Shown here piece by piece: positions 1 through 8,844 of a stretch of 13,585 bases of DNA. The first letter of the stretch is position 1; the number at the start of each line of letters is the position of its first letter. The notes beneath the pieces are model-generated. The model had not been told where the DNA came from, did not search any database, and saw nothing but the letters and a program-made list of their open reading frames with translations. The stretch comes from Acanthamoeba castellanii str. Neff (taxonomy: Eukaryota > Discosea > Longamoebia > Acanthamoebidae): positions 34,103 to 47,687 of the forward strand of contig NW_004457316.1 in the NCBI RefSeq assembly GCF_000313135.1, given 5' to 3'. A program made the translations under genes and the position numbers.

Positions 1-50
1 AGGAAGGTGGTGAGCAAGGCTGTGGTCAAGGCACGCAGGCGTGATCACAC

Positions 51-923
51 TTAGTAGTACTGGAGGGGAGGAGTCGCACCTCCCGTGAAGTTGGGGTCGA
101 CTCGCTCGAGGGCGTTCCAGCCGTAGGTGGCGCCCAAGTAGTCCTCTCGCACGCGCAGCGCCTCCTTCTTCTGGTGCCTTGACTGGGGCTTCTCGTCACT
201 CTTCTTCTCGCTCCAGTACTTACTCAACTCCAGGATCTCAATCGGCCCTGGTGTGCGATGGTGCGTGCGATGTGGTGTGTGTGTGTGTGTGTGGTATGCG
301 TGAGGAGGAGTAACAAGACAAGCCCCGAGCTTTACAGTACACCTTCGTCAACAGCAGCAGCCAGGAGGTTGAGTGCCATGAAGAGAATCTGCCTGCCAGT
401 GGAGGAAGAGAGAGAGAAGAGTTAAGTGGCGAGCTACGCGACACCAAACACACGAGCAGGGCTCTCTTTCACTCTTCTGAGCTAACCTGGAAAGCTGCTT
501 CCAGGGGATGTGGGCGGAGAGGCTGATGTAGCAGGCGGCGAGGCCGTCGGCGCACTCCCGGTGCAGGAGGCGGGCGTGGCGGGGCTGGGAGAGGAACTCC
601 CACGCCTTGCGGCGGAAGGCCTTCTCGGCGTCGGCCCGACGAGGCGACAACGACGGCGTGAAGGCTGGTGACGATGGGTTCTCGGGGCAGGACTCGACGA
701 CGTGCTCGACGAAGGCCACCAGTGCCACGGCGTCCTTCTTCGAGAGCTGCCGCTCCTTGTGCAAGAAGTCGAGTGTCACAAATCGATTGATAACCTCCTG
801 CACGCCCGCAGTTTCTTCTCCTTGCTGCTGCACTGAAGCGCCTCCCGTTGTGGTGACTTCAGTCGTCTTCGCATCTCCTGCTTTCCCACCGGCACCCGCA
901 TGTACGGCTTGTCTTCGCCCCAT
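51..923 (-). CDS. Unrecognised 227-residue protein, three exons
   Basis: I do not recognise this protein. The model joins 923-487, 343-392 (read 392 to 343) and 247-51 on the minus strand; introns are 486-393 (94 nt) and 342-248 (95 nt), both GT-AG, and the phases fit exactly (684 nt, 228 codons with stop). Without splicing, the frame runs into low-complexity intron sequence. The N-terminal 40 residues are rich in G, A, T and Q and look disordered. From about residue 42 the protein is mostly helical in composition, with a hydrophobic helix across the exon 1/2 join (ILFMALNLLAAAV). The C-terminus is charged and ends in QYY. ATG 923 is the first usable start; an upstream ATG at 988 opens only a 10-codon reading frame. 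It faces the small gene at 1019 and probably shares its promoter region. Function unknown; the splice model is firm, the start less so. Confidence 0.72.
275..293. repeat. (GT)n microsatellite in an intron
   Basis: A 19-base run of alternating G and T lies inside intron 2 of the minus-strand gene at 923-51. On the sense strand it reads as CA repeats, upstream of the 3' splice site at 248. Similar CA-rich tracts sit in several introns of the HECT gene in this window. Confidence 0.85.
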
Positions 924-1018
924 CTTTCTTCTGCTCCTCCACGGCCTTTTTCTCTTCAGGTTTCTTTTTGCTTCTTTTGGGGACGCATCTCGCCACGCGA
1001 GCGAGGCAGGCCGGCACG
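924..1018. promoter_or_regulatory. Divergent 95-bp intergenic region
   Basis: Only 95 bp separate the ATG of the minus-strand gene (923) from the ATG of the plus-strand small gene (1019), so both genes must be driven from this gap or from within each other's 5' ends. The left two thirds (about 925-983) is almost pure pyrimidine on the plus strand. The right third is GC-rich and holds a short inverted repeat, CTCGC-CAC-GCGAG. I see no TATA box. Promoter function is inferred from position alone. Confidence 0.5.
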
Positions 1019-1201
1019 ATGAAGGAGAAGATGACGTGGCTGGTGCGGCAGCTGCCGCCTTTCCGACCGCATGAATGGTGGATGTGGCTCTACTGGATCG
1101 GCGCCGGGGCAGCTGCTGTCAAGCTCGGCTACGACCGCTGGCCCTGGTTCTCCCCAAATCGCAACAAGAACAAACAGAACCCACCACTCGACACGCCCTG
1201 A
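1019..1201 (+). CDS. Small single-pass membrane protein, 60 residues
   Basis: This is a single-exon reading frame of 60 residues. The frame is open back to an ATG at 968 (77 residues), but I chose ATG 1019 because the extra residues look like translated leader. The N-terminus is basic. Residues 19-36 form one hydrophobic segment that starts with five aromatic residues (WWMWLYW) and continues GAGAAAV. A WPWF motif follows, then a polar, Asn/Lys-rich tail. The size and layout are like accessory subunits of mitochondrial inner-membrane complexes, but I cannot assign a family. It is followed by three AATAAA signals before the next gene. It could be a chance frame; the membrane segment, the compact context and the poly(A) signals argue that it is real. 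Confidence 0.55.
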   Translation: MKEKMTWLVRQLPPFRPHEWWMWLYWIGAGAAAVKLGYDRWPWFSPNRNKNKQNPPLDTP

Positions 1202-1260
1202 AGGAGCCTAGCGCGGTCCACTCGCCTCGACCCCAATGTGTAAACGCCTCCAACAAGAAG

Positions 1261-1297
1261 AATAAAAAAAGAACGAAAATAAACAAATCTCAATAAA
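1261..1297 (+). promoter_or_regulatory. Cluster of three AATAAA poly(A) signals
   Basis: AATAAA occurs at 1261-1266, 1278-1283 and 1292-1297 in an A-rich stretch 60-96 bases after the stop of the small gene (1201). This is the expected place for its 3' end. The last copy is only 14 bases before the ATG of the BCD1-like gene at 1312, so the same A-rich DNA also lies at that gene's 5' end. Confidence 0.6.
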
Positions 1298-1311
1298 AAT
1301 AACAAACGGAG

Positions 1312-3012
1312 ATGGAACGCAACGCAACGGGCGGGGAGGTTGAAGATGAGCAAGCATCGGCAGAACTGCAGGCTCGCTTGGCCCAGGCGATCGTGGCCGA
1401 CTTTGGACACCTCATGGCGCCTGTGGTAGATTACGATCTCGACGATGAAGATGAAGATGATGATGCAGTAAAGGGAAATGGAGGAGCGAGCAAGAAGCGC
1501 AAACGCGCGGCCACAGAAGACGAGGGCGTAACAGGAAAGCATGGGGAAGAAGATGACAGAGCCAAGAGGGGCACGGGGCGGGCGACGGGCAAGGGAGGAG
1601 CGTGCGAGGGGTGCGGAGCTGAATCCAAGTACCGGTGCCCGCGGTGTGACTGGCGATCGTGTGGGGTGGCCTGCGTGCGCCGTCACAAGGAGGAGACGGG
1701 CTGCAGTGGCCTCCGCGATCGGACGGCCTACGTTCCGCTTCGGGCCATGACCGACACTCACCTCCACTCGGGTACTCTTCCTCCTGACCCAAAGGGGTCT
1801 CTCCTCTGAGCGTCACTGAGAACTGATGCTTGCGTTCGGCTGGCTGTCGCAGACTTCAACTTCCTCCAGGACTGCATGCGTGTGGCCGATGTGTCACATC
1901 TGAACAAGCCCAAGATGAACAGCATCATCTCTAAGCGGTATGCCACTATCTTCTTGACCACATGCGGTCACCTGTGTATTGGTGGTTGTGCTGATTGCCT
2001 TGCGGTGGTGGGGTGGCCCCTAGGTTTCGCATCTTCCTCTACCAGTGCCGACGGCGGCGGGTGAGGGTGCAGCTGCTGCCGCAGGGCATGGCGAAGCGAA
2101 AGCAAAACACTTCCTACTACAGCATCAAGTGCGTCTCCTCCCCGGGCGACTGAAGGCTCCTCCCTCCGGCCGAGAGATGTTCAAACGGCAAGCTGGAAGA
2201 CTCACAGCAAACTTTCGCGAGCAGGGACGACACGATGCTCTGGCGCGTCGAGTGGCGGTTCCCGTGCGCTGCCGATTCCAAGCTCTTCTCCGACAGGTAC
2301 CCACCTTACCCAATTGTAAGCTGTGTGCTCAAACTTGCCTTACATATCATCGCCGCACCAGGGTGTCAGAAACGACGACTCTGCACGCAGCCCTGTCCAG
2401 TGCGCTGTCCGACCCCAAGCGTTAGCTTCCCTCCCAGTTGCACCATCCGTATTGGAGTGTCAGTTCCTGAACTGAACTGACCCCTTTCTTTGCCCCACAG
2501 GCGGAGCAGGGGAGAGCTAGCCCAGTACTCGCAGTTGCCCGCTGAGAGGCTGTGTTTCATCATGCGCGTAGAACGACTGCCCGTGCGCCCTCTCCTTCAC
2601 CCCACTTTGGCCTGCCCTGCGTTACTAACGGATGGGCCCGCTGGAACAGGCCAACGAGGTGAAGTACTTCCGGTTCGCGGGCGGTGACACGCTACGATCC
2701 GTGCTGGAGGACACGGAACTAGTCGAGTTCCCCACTCTCCTCGTTCTCACCGACGACGGGCTGGCCCAAGCAGCCTACAGCATCGTGGACAAGAAGGACG
2801 TGCGGAATCTGCAGAGGCGAGCAGAGAAGGGCAAGGATCAGCAGTCTGGCCATGCAGGCGGCGAGCCACAGGCAGACCTCTATCGAGAAGCCAAGAATGA
2901 GATAGGAGCTGCCGTTGCTGTTCCGCCAACGCCCGAACCCACGCCCGCCGGCGCAGAAGAGGACGATGATGAAGAGGAAGGCTTTGCCTTTGCTACCCTT
3001 GTCGATTACTGA
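1312..3012 (+). CDS. BCD1/ZNHIT6-like box C/D snoRNA assembly protein
   Basis: Model: 1312-1771, 1853-1937, 2024-2128, 2225-2296, 2501-2582, 2650-3012; 1167 nt, 388 residues, all phases fit. A HIT-type zinc finger uses C98, C101, C109, C112, C117, C121, H125 and C131, followed by a GLRDRTAYVPL segment typical of the BCD1 (ZNHIT6) family. An acidic stretch and a KKRKR nuclear signal (61-65) precede it. Exons 3-5 give the family's conserved core after the finger (RFRIFLYQ, LLPQGMAKRKQN, WRVEWRF). The C-terminus is acidic and ends in VDY. In other eukaryotes BCD1 is an essential nuclear factor that helps load NOP58 and stabilises box C/D snoRNAs; that role is inferred here. The acceptor of intron 3 is the least certain join: 2224 gives the family spacing between the KRK and W positions, while 2176 (with the same donor) or a 2133/2207 intron would add residues. 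Confidence 0.88.
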
Positions 3013-3202
3013 CGAGCTGCTGGTGAGCCCAACGGCTCCCCTTTTTTTGGCGCGAAAATGTTTGGCGCGCTTTGGTTGTTACCCACGAGTTGGTGGATTG
3101 CCGTTTGGAATCAATCAATCGATTTACCTTGCGGATACCTCGGACCTGAAGTGGTGGTGAGGTACAGAACGAACAAGGTATAATCACCATCAGATTTGGA
3201 AC
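3013..3202 (+). promoter_or_regulatory. Upstream region of the timeless gene
   Basis: This 190-bp gap lies between the BCD1-like stop (3012) and the timeless ATG (3203), so it must hold both the 3' end of the first gene and the promoter of the second. It contains a T run at 3042-3048 and two E2F-type octamers. A TATAAT-like string at about 3179-3184 is close to the ATG and may be chance. No AATAAA is present. Confidence 0.5.
3046..3068 (+). promoter_or_regulatory. Two E2F-type sites upstream of timeless
   Basis: The octamer TTTGGCGC occurs twice on the same strand, at 3046-3053 and 3061-3068, with starts 15 bp apart, 157 and 142 bp before the timeless ATG. Both fit the E2F consensus TTTSSCGC. 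The first copy runs on into GCGAAAA, giving a near-palindromic full site. E2F/DP factors drive S-phase genes in animals and plants, and amoebozoans such as Dictyostelium have Rb/E2F homologues. A replication fork gene is a natural target. Binding is inferred, not shown. Confidence 0.5.
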
Positions 3203-6200
3203 ATGGCAACTCGCCGCGGCAGAGCCGATGAACCCATGGAGGAAGAATTGCCTCGGCTCAATGAGCTTCAGCAAAAGGAACTCAACATGCTGGTGGAGGG
3301 GCTGGGCGGCTGGGATGAAGACACATGCCCCGAACCGGTCTACATCAAGCACCCCGACGCCCTAGGTACCAGATTTTCTTTGTGCCATGTAGCATCGATC
3401 GATCAGCTCACCGTGGGCTACCAGAGTACGTGAAGGATCTCCAGCGATGTCTACGTAGGGAGGACCCGCAGATGCGAATAATCACCCTGCAGCTCGGTCG
3501 CTGGCGATTTGTGAGCCGGCATCTGCTGCCGCTTCTCATCAGCTGCTCCACCACTGGCGAGCAGGACTTGGCGTCTGCCATCGGTACGTAGGAACGTCGT
3601 GGCGCTCCCCTTCCCCTTCTTGGATGATGCGTTTGCTAAGCGAAGACGTTCTCGTTCTTAAACTCTGCAGTGAAGTTGTTGGTCACTCTCACGATGCCGC
3701 TGCCGCGCACGGTGGGCGAGCGTGTGCGCAACGAACACCTAAGCTGGATGCAGGAGGCCAAGGAGGGCTTCGCGCACAAGCATGTGATGGTGGCGATCAT
3801 GACGTTCCTCGCCGAGCCGCTCATGGACCGCCATGAGGAGCACAACAACAACCTCATCGAGCTCGTCCTCACTCTCTTCCGCAACCTTCTCCTCATTCCC
3901 GACGGCAACCCCTCACCTACAGCTTCGAGTACCGACTACCGAGCTCACCTTCACGATCGCCTCGTGCTTCTCTTCCACTCGGTATGTCCAGCCTGGAGTC
4001 GTCTTGCCCAATCATCTCGTCGACCTAACACTGTGCGTGTGCGGTGGCGCGTACGTGTGCGTCTCTAGGAGGACGTGTTCAGCCTGCTCATGCTGGTTGG
4101 CCAGACGATGGATAGCTCGAGCCGGGGCTGGAACCTGCTGGTGCTGGAGATCCTCCACCTGCTCCTTCGGTGGGAGACACCGCAGAGCATCTGGGGCCAC
4201 TACATGAAGGCCCACACGACGGCAATGCGGGCCGACCTGGTCGGCGAGGACGAGCGCGACGGCGACGAGGCCGAGGACGAAGAAGCCGAAGAGGAGCGCC
4301 GACAGGCTGTGGTGCGCAAGATGAGCCAACTCACGACGGCTTCTCGGTTGCAGGAGCAGTTCAGGGTACCGCATCCACTCACAAGGTATTTGACTCTCTG
4401 AAGCTGACATTGCTCCATCATTGGCAACAGTTGGAGAAACAGCAGAAGAGCATCATGCAAGCGGCTTCTCCCACACGTCACTCCCGCTTTGGTGGGACGT
4501 ACTGCCGCATCACCAAGGTAAGGGGATCGGCGCTTTGTTGTTCAGCACCCGCACCTTCATTGCGCGCCATCGACGGCACAGCTGATTTTATGTTCTGCTG
4601 GCAGGATGGCAGACAGCGCGTGCTCAACAAGTCGGTTCACGAGGTCACCAACTCCGTTCTTGGTCGCATCATCGAGAAGAAGAAGCGGGGCATCGCCCGC
4701 TCTCACGGCATCCAGCTCAAGAAGATCAAGAAGACCGCCACCCGCCACTCCTCCCTCGGTACATATCCTCTACATGTCTAGGATAGTCGCCCTAGCCCTG
4801 TTGCCCCACCGAGCTGACGACACGCCTCTCCGGCGCGTGCGCAGAGGGGCTCATGGCGTTGAAAACCTTCGTGGGCGATTTCCTGGACAAGGGCTGCTAC
4901 AACAGTACGTCACGTCGTCGACTCCTTCACTTTGCTGGGATGATGTGCCCCGAAGGGCATTCTCCTGACCTCTTGTCTGGCAACAACAATAGAGTTGCTG
5001 GAGGCCGTGGGCGAGGACATCGAGGCCAGGGTCGAGCGGCTGCAGAGCTACGACGAGATCAACTTTGTGTGGATGGTCTCCTTCTTCACCGGCTTCCAGC
5101 GCCTCCGCAACAGCCACCGCGAGCAGTTGTCCGATAGCGCGTCGACTGGAGCCGGTGCTGCTGCCGGCTCCCCGCTCCCGGCGCCGAGCGACGACCTGTA
5201 CGACGACGGCGAGGACATACTCGCTGCCATGACCGGCAAGAAGCCGTCCGTGGCCGATCCCGACGCGTACGACGCGGCCAACATCGACGACGACAAGGGC
5301 CCCGACGCCGAGAACGCCAAAGAAGGAGACCACATTGATGGAATGGACGTCGCAGCTGCGACAGCCGACGCGCCGCCAACGCGCAGACTCAAGGCCGACC
5401 CGACCAAGGCCCAGCGCCTGCTGCTCCTTGGCCCCGTGGCGGCCGGCATCGAGTTTGACGTTTTCCACTTTGTCGCTCGCAAGCTGAACGACTACGTACA
5501 CGACAAGCAGTGGGAACAGACCGAAGTCGCCCTGCGTGCCGTCAAGGAGATCGTACGTCGGCTCTCATAGGTGAGCTGGAGGCTCTCAACCTTTACTCAC
5601 ACGGTTCGTAGGTGCTCTGGGTGAACTGGATGCGCGAGGAGCCCCTCACGGTGGTGGCCGGCAACGCCCTGCTGTCCAACATCATCTACAACCAGGAGCA
5701 CTTCCTCTCCGTCTTCGTTCAGGTGCTCAAGATCTACAATGCCGCCAAGGCTCCACTCTCGTACGTCGCCCGACATCTGTAGCTTTTCGAGCGCTTCTTC
5801 CTGGCGGTGAACTGACGGCGTTGCGTTTTCCTCCCAGGCTGCTCCGTGATACGGTCGAGGCGCTCATGGTCCTTCTCTCGATGACCGAGGACTACGCCAA
5901 GCGCTACAACGGACGCGTCTACGTTCGCGCTCCTTCGCACAGGGCCGCCTCGACGCGAGGTACTGCCTGGCGGCCATATATGTCATCAAGCGCGGGGTAG
6001 GCGTGTTGGCATGAAACCGGGTTTCTGACGGTAGGCGCGGGGGCGGGTTGGTTGGTGATTACAGGGGGCTCAGACGAGGAGGAAGACGAAGAGGGCGAAG
6101 AGAAGAAGACCTCGCGCGCCGATGATACCGGAGCGGATGACGTGCTGCAGCTGGGGCGCCTCATCGGCAACATCGCCAACAACGCGATCATCACCAACTG

Positions 6201-8605
6201 CCTCCTCCTGCTCAAGTACCACCGACTCAACCCGTACGCACCCCGCCCCACTCCCACAAGCCGACGACCATCCACCACGCTCAAGACGCTCACGTTGGGC
6301 ACCTCTGCAGAGCGGAAGTGAACCGAAGCGTGGTCGCGCTCTTGAAGAGGCTCGCCATTGACAACGGCGACGAATACCGCGCCTTGTTCTACCGGTACGG
6401 GGCACCACACGAGCGTGCAGCGAACTACTCCAGATCTGACGTGTCGTGTGCCGTGTCGTGTGTGTGTTCCTTTCTCGCAGGCTGGCGATCGTCAAGCAGC
6501 TGCACGACGTGCTGGCCGAGCCCGAGTTCCTGTACGCGCAGGCCCTGCGCTCCCACAGTCGCACGCTTTACGCGGCGGGCGGGCTCGAGGGCCTGGACCA
6601 GGTGGCCCAGACCATCGTCAGCGGAATCGCCAAGCTGGCCGCCACCGACCCCTTCCACTACATCTACCTCCTCTTCCAGAAGCCCCGCGCCGACGTCACC
6701 TTCCAGTCGCTGGCCCTCGCCCAGACCCACCCGGACGACTGTACGCATACTCTCATCGACCCTACGCTTCATTACGTTCTCTTCTTCGACTCACGTTGAT
6801 TGTTCGTTGTTTGTTGTTTGTTGGCTGCCAGCTGGCGACGAGGAGGAGCGTCGATCGGCTGCGGTTGGTCCCAGGAAGGCCCGGAAGGCCAAGAAGGCCG
6901 CGAGTACCCGGGAAGACGGCACCAGGCAGTGGAACGACGCCGAGGACCAGGTGTTGCGAGAGCTCATGAGCACGTACGTGCCCTCCCTCCTCTTCCTCGC
7001 TCTCTTCTTTGAAGCGCTTTGTCTTCTTGGCTGATCGAATCGACACCTCCAGCTTTGATGATCTGCCAATCGACAAACTGTTCCAATTCCTCAGCAACGG
7101 GCTGCCGGTATGATTACACTTCTTCTTGGACTCAAGAGTAGAGGGGTGTGTGTGTGTGCACGATAGCGTACGCGTGCAGGCGCCTTCAATATACTCACCG
7201 TGCTCGTTGTCTCTTCTTCTTTTTCTTCTTCTCTTTTGCAGGGCATTCGCGAACTCGACATCGGCCGACGTCTGGTAGCTCTTGGTCTCCTGGCCGAAGA
7301 GAGCTTCGCCTCCAAGTTCCCCGCCGCTTCCTCTGCCCAGAGAGAGGTACCCCTCCCCCTCCATCTATGGGCGCCTCTTCTCCTTGGCTCGACTCTCACA
7401 CATCGTCGCCCTTCTTCATGAATCCTCCGCAACAGGGCAAGGACGCCAATTCCCTGGCGGATGTGTTCGGCGGGTCGGATTCGGATAGCGATGATGCGCA
7501 CGAAGAGCCGGACGCCGGGTCGGCTGCCAAACGCAGGGATCAGCAGAAGCAGAAGCAAAAGCAGCAGGACAAGGCGGCCGTGGTTCACCAAAGCACCAAG
7601 ACGCCCACCAAGATGCGCACTGGTGGCGCCAGCACGCCCTCGCGAAAGCCGAAGCCCGCGCCGAGGTGCGAACTGGTTCCTGCTCCTGTGCCCATGTCAC
7701 ACACGTGCTCACTCATACCACGGTACATTGTGTGCAGACGATCTGCTGCCAAACCCGCCAAGGACTTCTCATCTGATGACGATGACGATGACGACGAGAA
7801 CGACGAGAACGACTGGAACTCGCACAACATCGCGTCCGCTGCTCGCGGTAACAAGCGTTCGCTGTCATCACTGTGTAGCTCAGAGGACATTGAAGAGGAG
7901 GTCCTCATGATGAAGCTCAATAACCTGGCCGACGATTCGGAGGGCCTGCCTGCTCTGCAGTGGCTCAAGGTACCCCATGGCCACCAACGCCACCGCCGCA
8001 CCATCACACTCTAACTTCCGCCGGTCTCGTGTGCGTCGTTGCAGGCCCAAATGCAGAAGTGCGTCAGGGAGAGGAAGAAGGCGGAGAAGAACGACGACGT
8101 GCTGGCCGGGTTCGTGCTGCGTGCATCGGAGCGTGGGAAGCGCAACGAGTTCCTCTTCCTGGAGCTCAAGTGGCTGGGTCGGGTCATGAGCGAGCTGGGC
8201 TTCCGGTATAAAGAGAAGAAGGGCGTGGTGCCCTACTGGAAGATTCCCTCGGCGCTCTCGGCTCGCAGCCTCGAGAATCGCATCGCCATCCTCGACGCCG
8301 CGCAGGACAGCATCACCGCCGAGCGAAAGCAGCAAGCCGCCGTTGTACCCAGCCGCCGCGATCTCTTGGCCACGCTGAAGCGCAAGCGACGAGAACGCAA
8401 CAACGTAGACGACAGCAAGGACGAGGACGAGGATGCCGCCAAGAGCGACAGCGAGCGTGACGGAAGCGACGACAAGCAGAGGGACGCGGTGGTCTCTCCG
8501 GCCAAGAGGAGGAAGCTCCTGCGCAGGAGCAACGTGGCTCCTGCTGCCCAGGGGGACCTGCTTTCCTCTGAGCTCGAGGAGGCCATCCTCGACGACCTTC
8601 TGTAG
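3203..8605 (+). CDS. Timeless/Tof1/Swi1 replication fork protection protein
   Basis: 19 exons: 3203-3365, 3425-3583, 3671-3981, 4069-4365, 4431-4517, 4605-4758, 4845-4904, 4993-5552, 5612-5760, 5838-5959, 6065-6233, 6311-6394, 6481-6740, 6832-6973, 7053-7107, 7242-7346, 7436-7665, 7738-7969, 8045-8605; 3900 nt, 1299 residues (human TIMELESS is about 1200). The Timeless N-terminal helical-repeat domain spans roughly 15-690, with VKDLQRCLRREDP, LVTLTMPL, LTLFRNLL and the family hallmark RHSRFGG at 326-332. Residues about 885-945 form the W..AED..LREL helix-turn-helix-like region, and about 1130-1200 is the conserved C-terminal block ending in WKIPSALS. Acidic linkers and basic KRKRRER/KRRK signals surround these. 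In other eukaryotes it pairs with Tipin/Csm3, rides with the CMG helicase and supports fork pausing, checkpoint signalling and cohesion. A Tipin gene is not in the window. Confidence 0.93.
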
Positions 8606-8697
8606 TAACATCAAAGAATCGCGATTCATTCAACGGTTTGAACAGGGCTCCTTATTGGCGCTGAGAAAGCAAAGAGGGAGAGGGAGAGAGAAGGCGA
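8606..8697. other. Convergent 92-bp 3' intergenic region
   Basis: The timeless stop (TAG at 8603-8605, with TAA directly after it) and the HECT gene stop (8698-8700, minus strand) face each other across 92 bp, so the two 3' UTRs almost certainly overlap. The gap holds a perfect 12-bp palindrome, GAATCGCGATTC, at 8616-8627. On the minus strand an AATAAG poly(A)-like signal lies at 8656-8651, followed on the plus strand by a purine-only GA-rich run at about 8669-8693. I see no AATAAA for timeless. Confidence 0.6.
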
Positions 8698-8844
8698 CTA
8701 GATGAAGCCGCCGCGGCCACCTCGGCCACCGCCACGGGAACGGGACAGGGGCGGGGAGGAGATGTCGCCGAAGGGGCTGCGGCCGAACATGGCGGCGCTT
8801 AGCCCGCCCAGGAAGCGGCCGCCTCGGCCCCGACCGCGTCCGCC
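8698..8844 (-). other. RG-rich C-terminal tail of the HECT ligase
   Basis: The last 48 codons follow the HECT C-lobe and encode two RG-rich clusters (RGGRGRGRGGR near 1153 and RGGGRGGRGG near 1190) separated by a segment rich in F, G, S and P. The protein ends in GGFI. RGG clusters in other proteins bind RNA or are methylated by arginine methyltransferases; here both are inference. Ninety-three residues follow the catalytic cysteine, about twice or more the usual number for HECT enzymes. Confidence 0.8.

Noticed and set aside
1541..1750. Other-frame open frames over the zinc-finger exon (both strands)
   Set aside because: They overlap the HIT finger exon, whose eight metal ligands and flanking motif are clear in the other plus frame.
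2297..2500. A box C/D snoRNA inside the 204-nt intron of the BCD1-like gene
   Set aside because: The intron has CTGA strings near its 3' end, but I find no box C (RTGATGA) near the 5' end and no terminal stem, so there is no support.
3179..3184. TATA box of timeless
   Set aside because: The TATAAT string is only about 20 bp before the ATG, which leaves almost no 5' UTR. It could be chance, so it is mentioned but not called.
4851..5501. A 216-codon antisense frame opposite timeless exon 8
   Set aside because: It mirrors a GC-rich coding exon whose protein is conserved on the plus strand; the antisense product is low complexity and has no family features.
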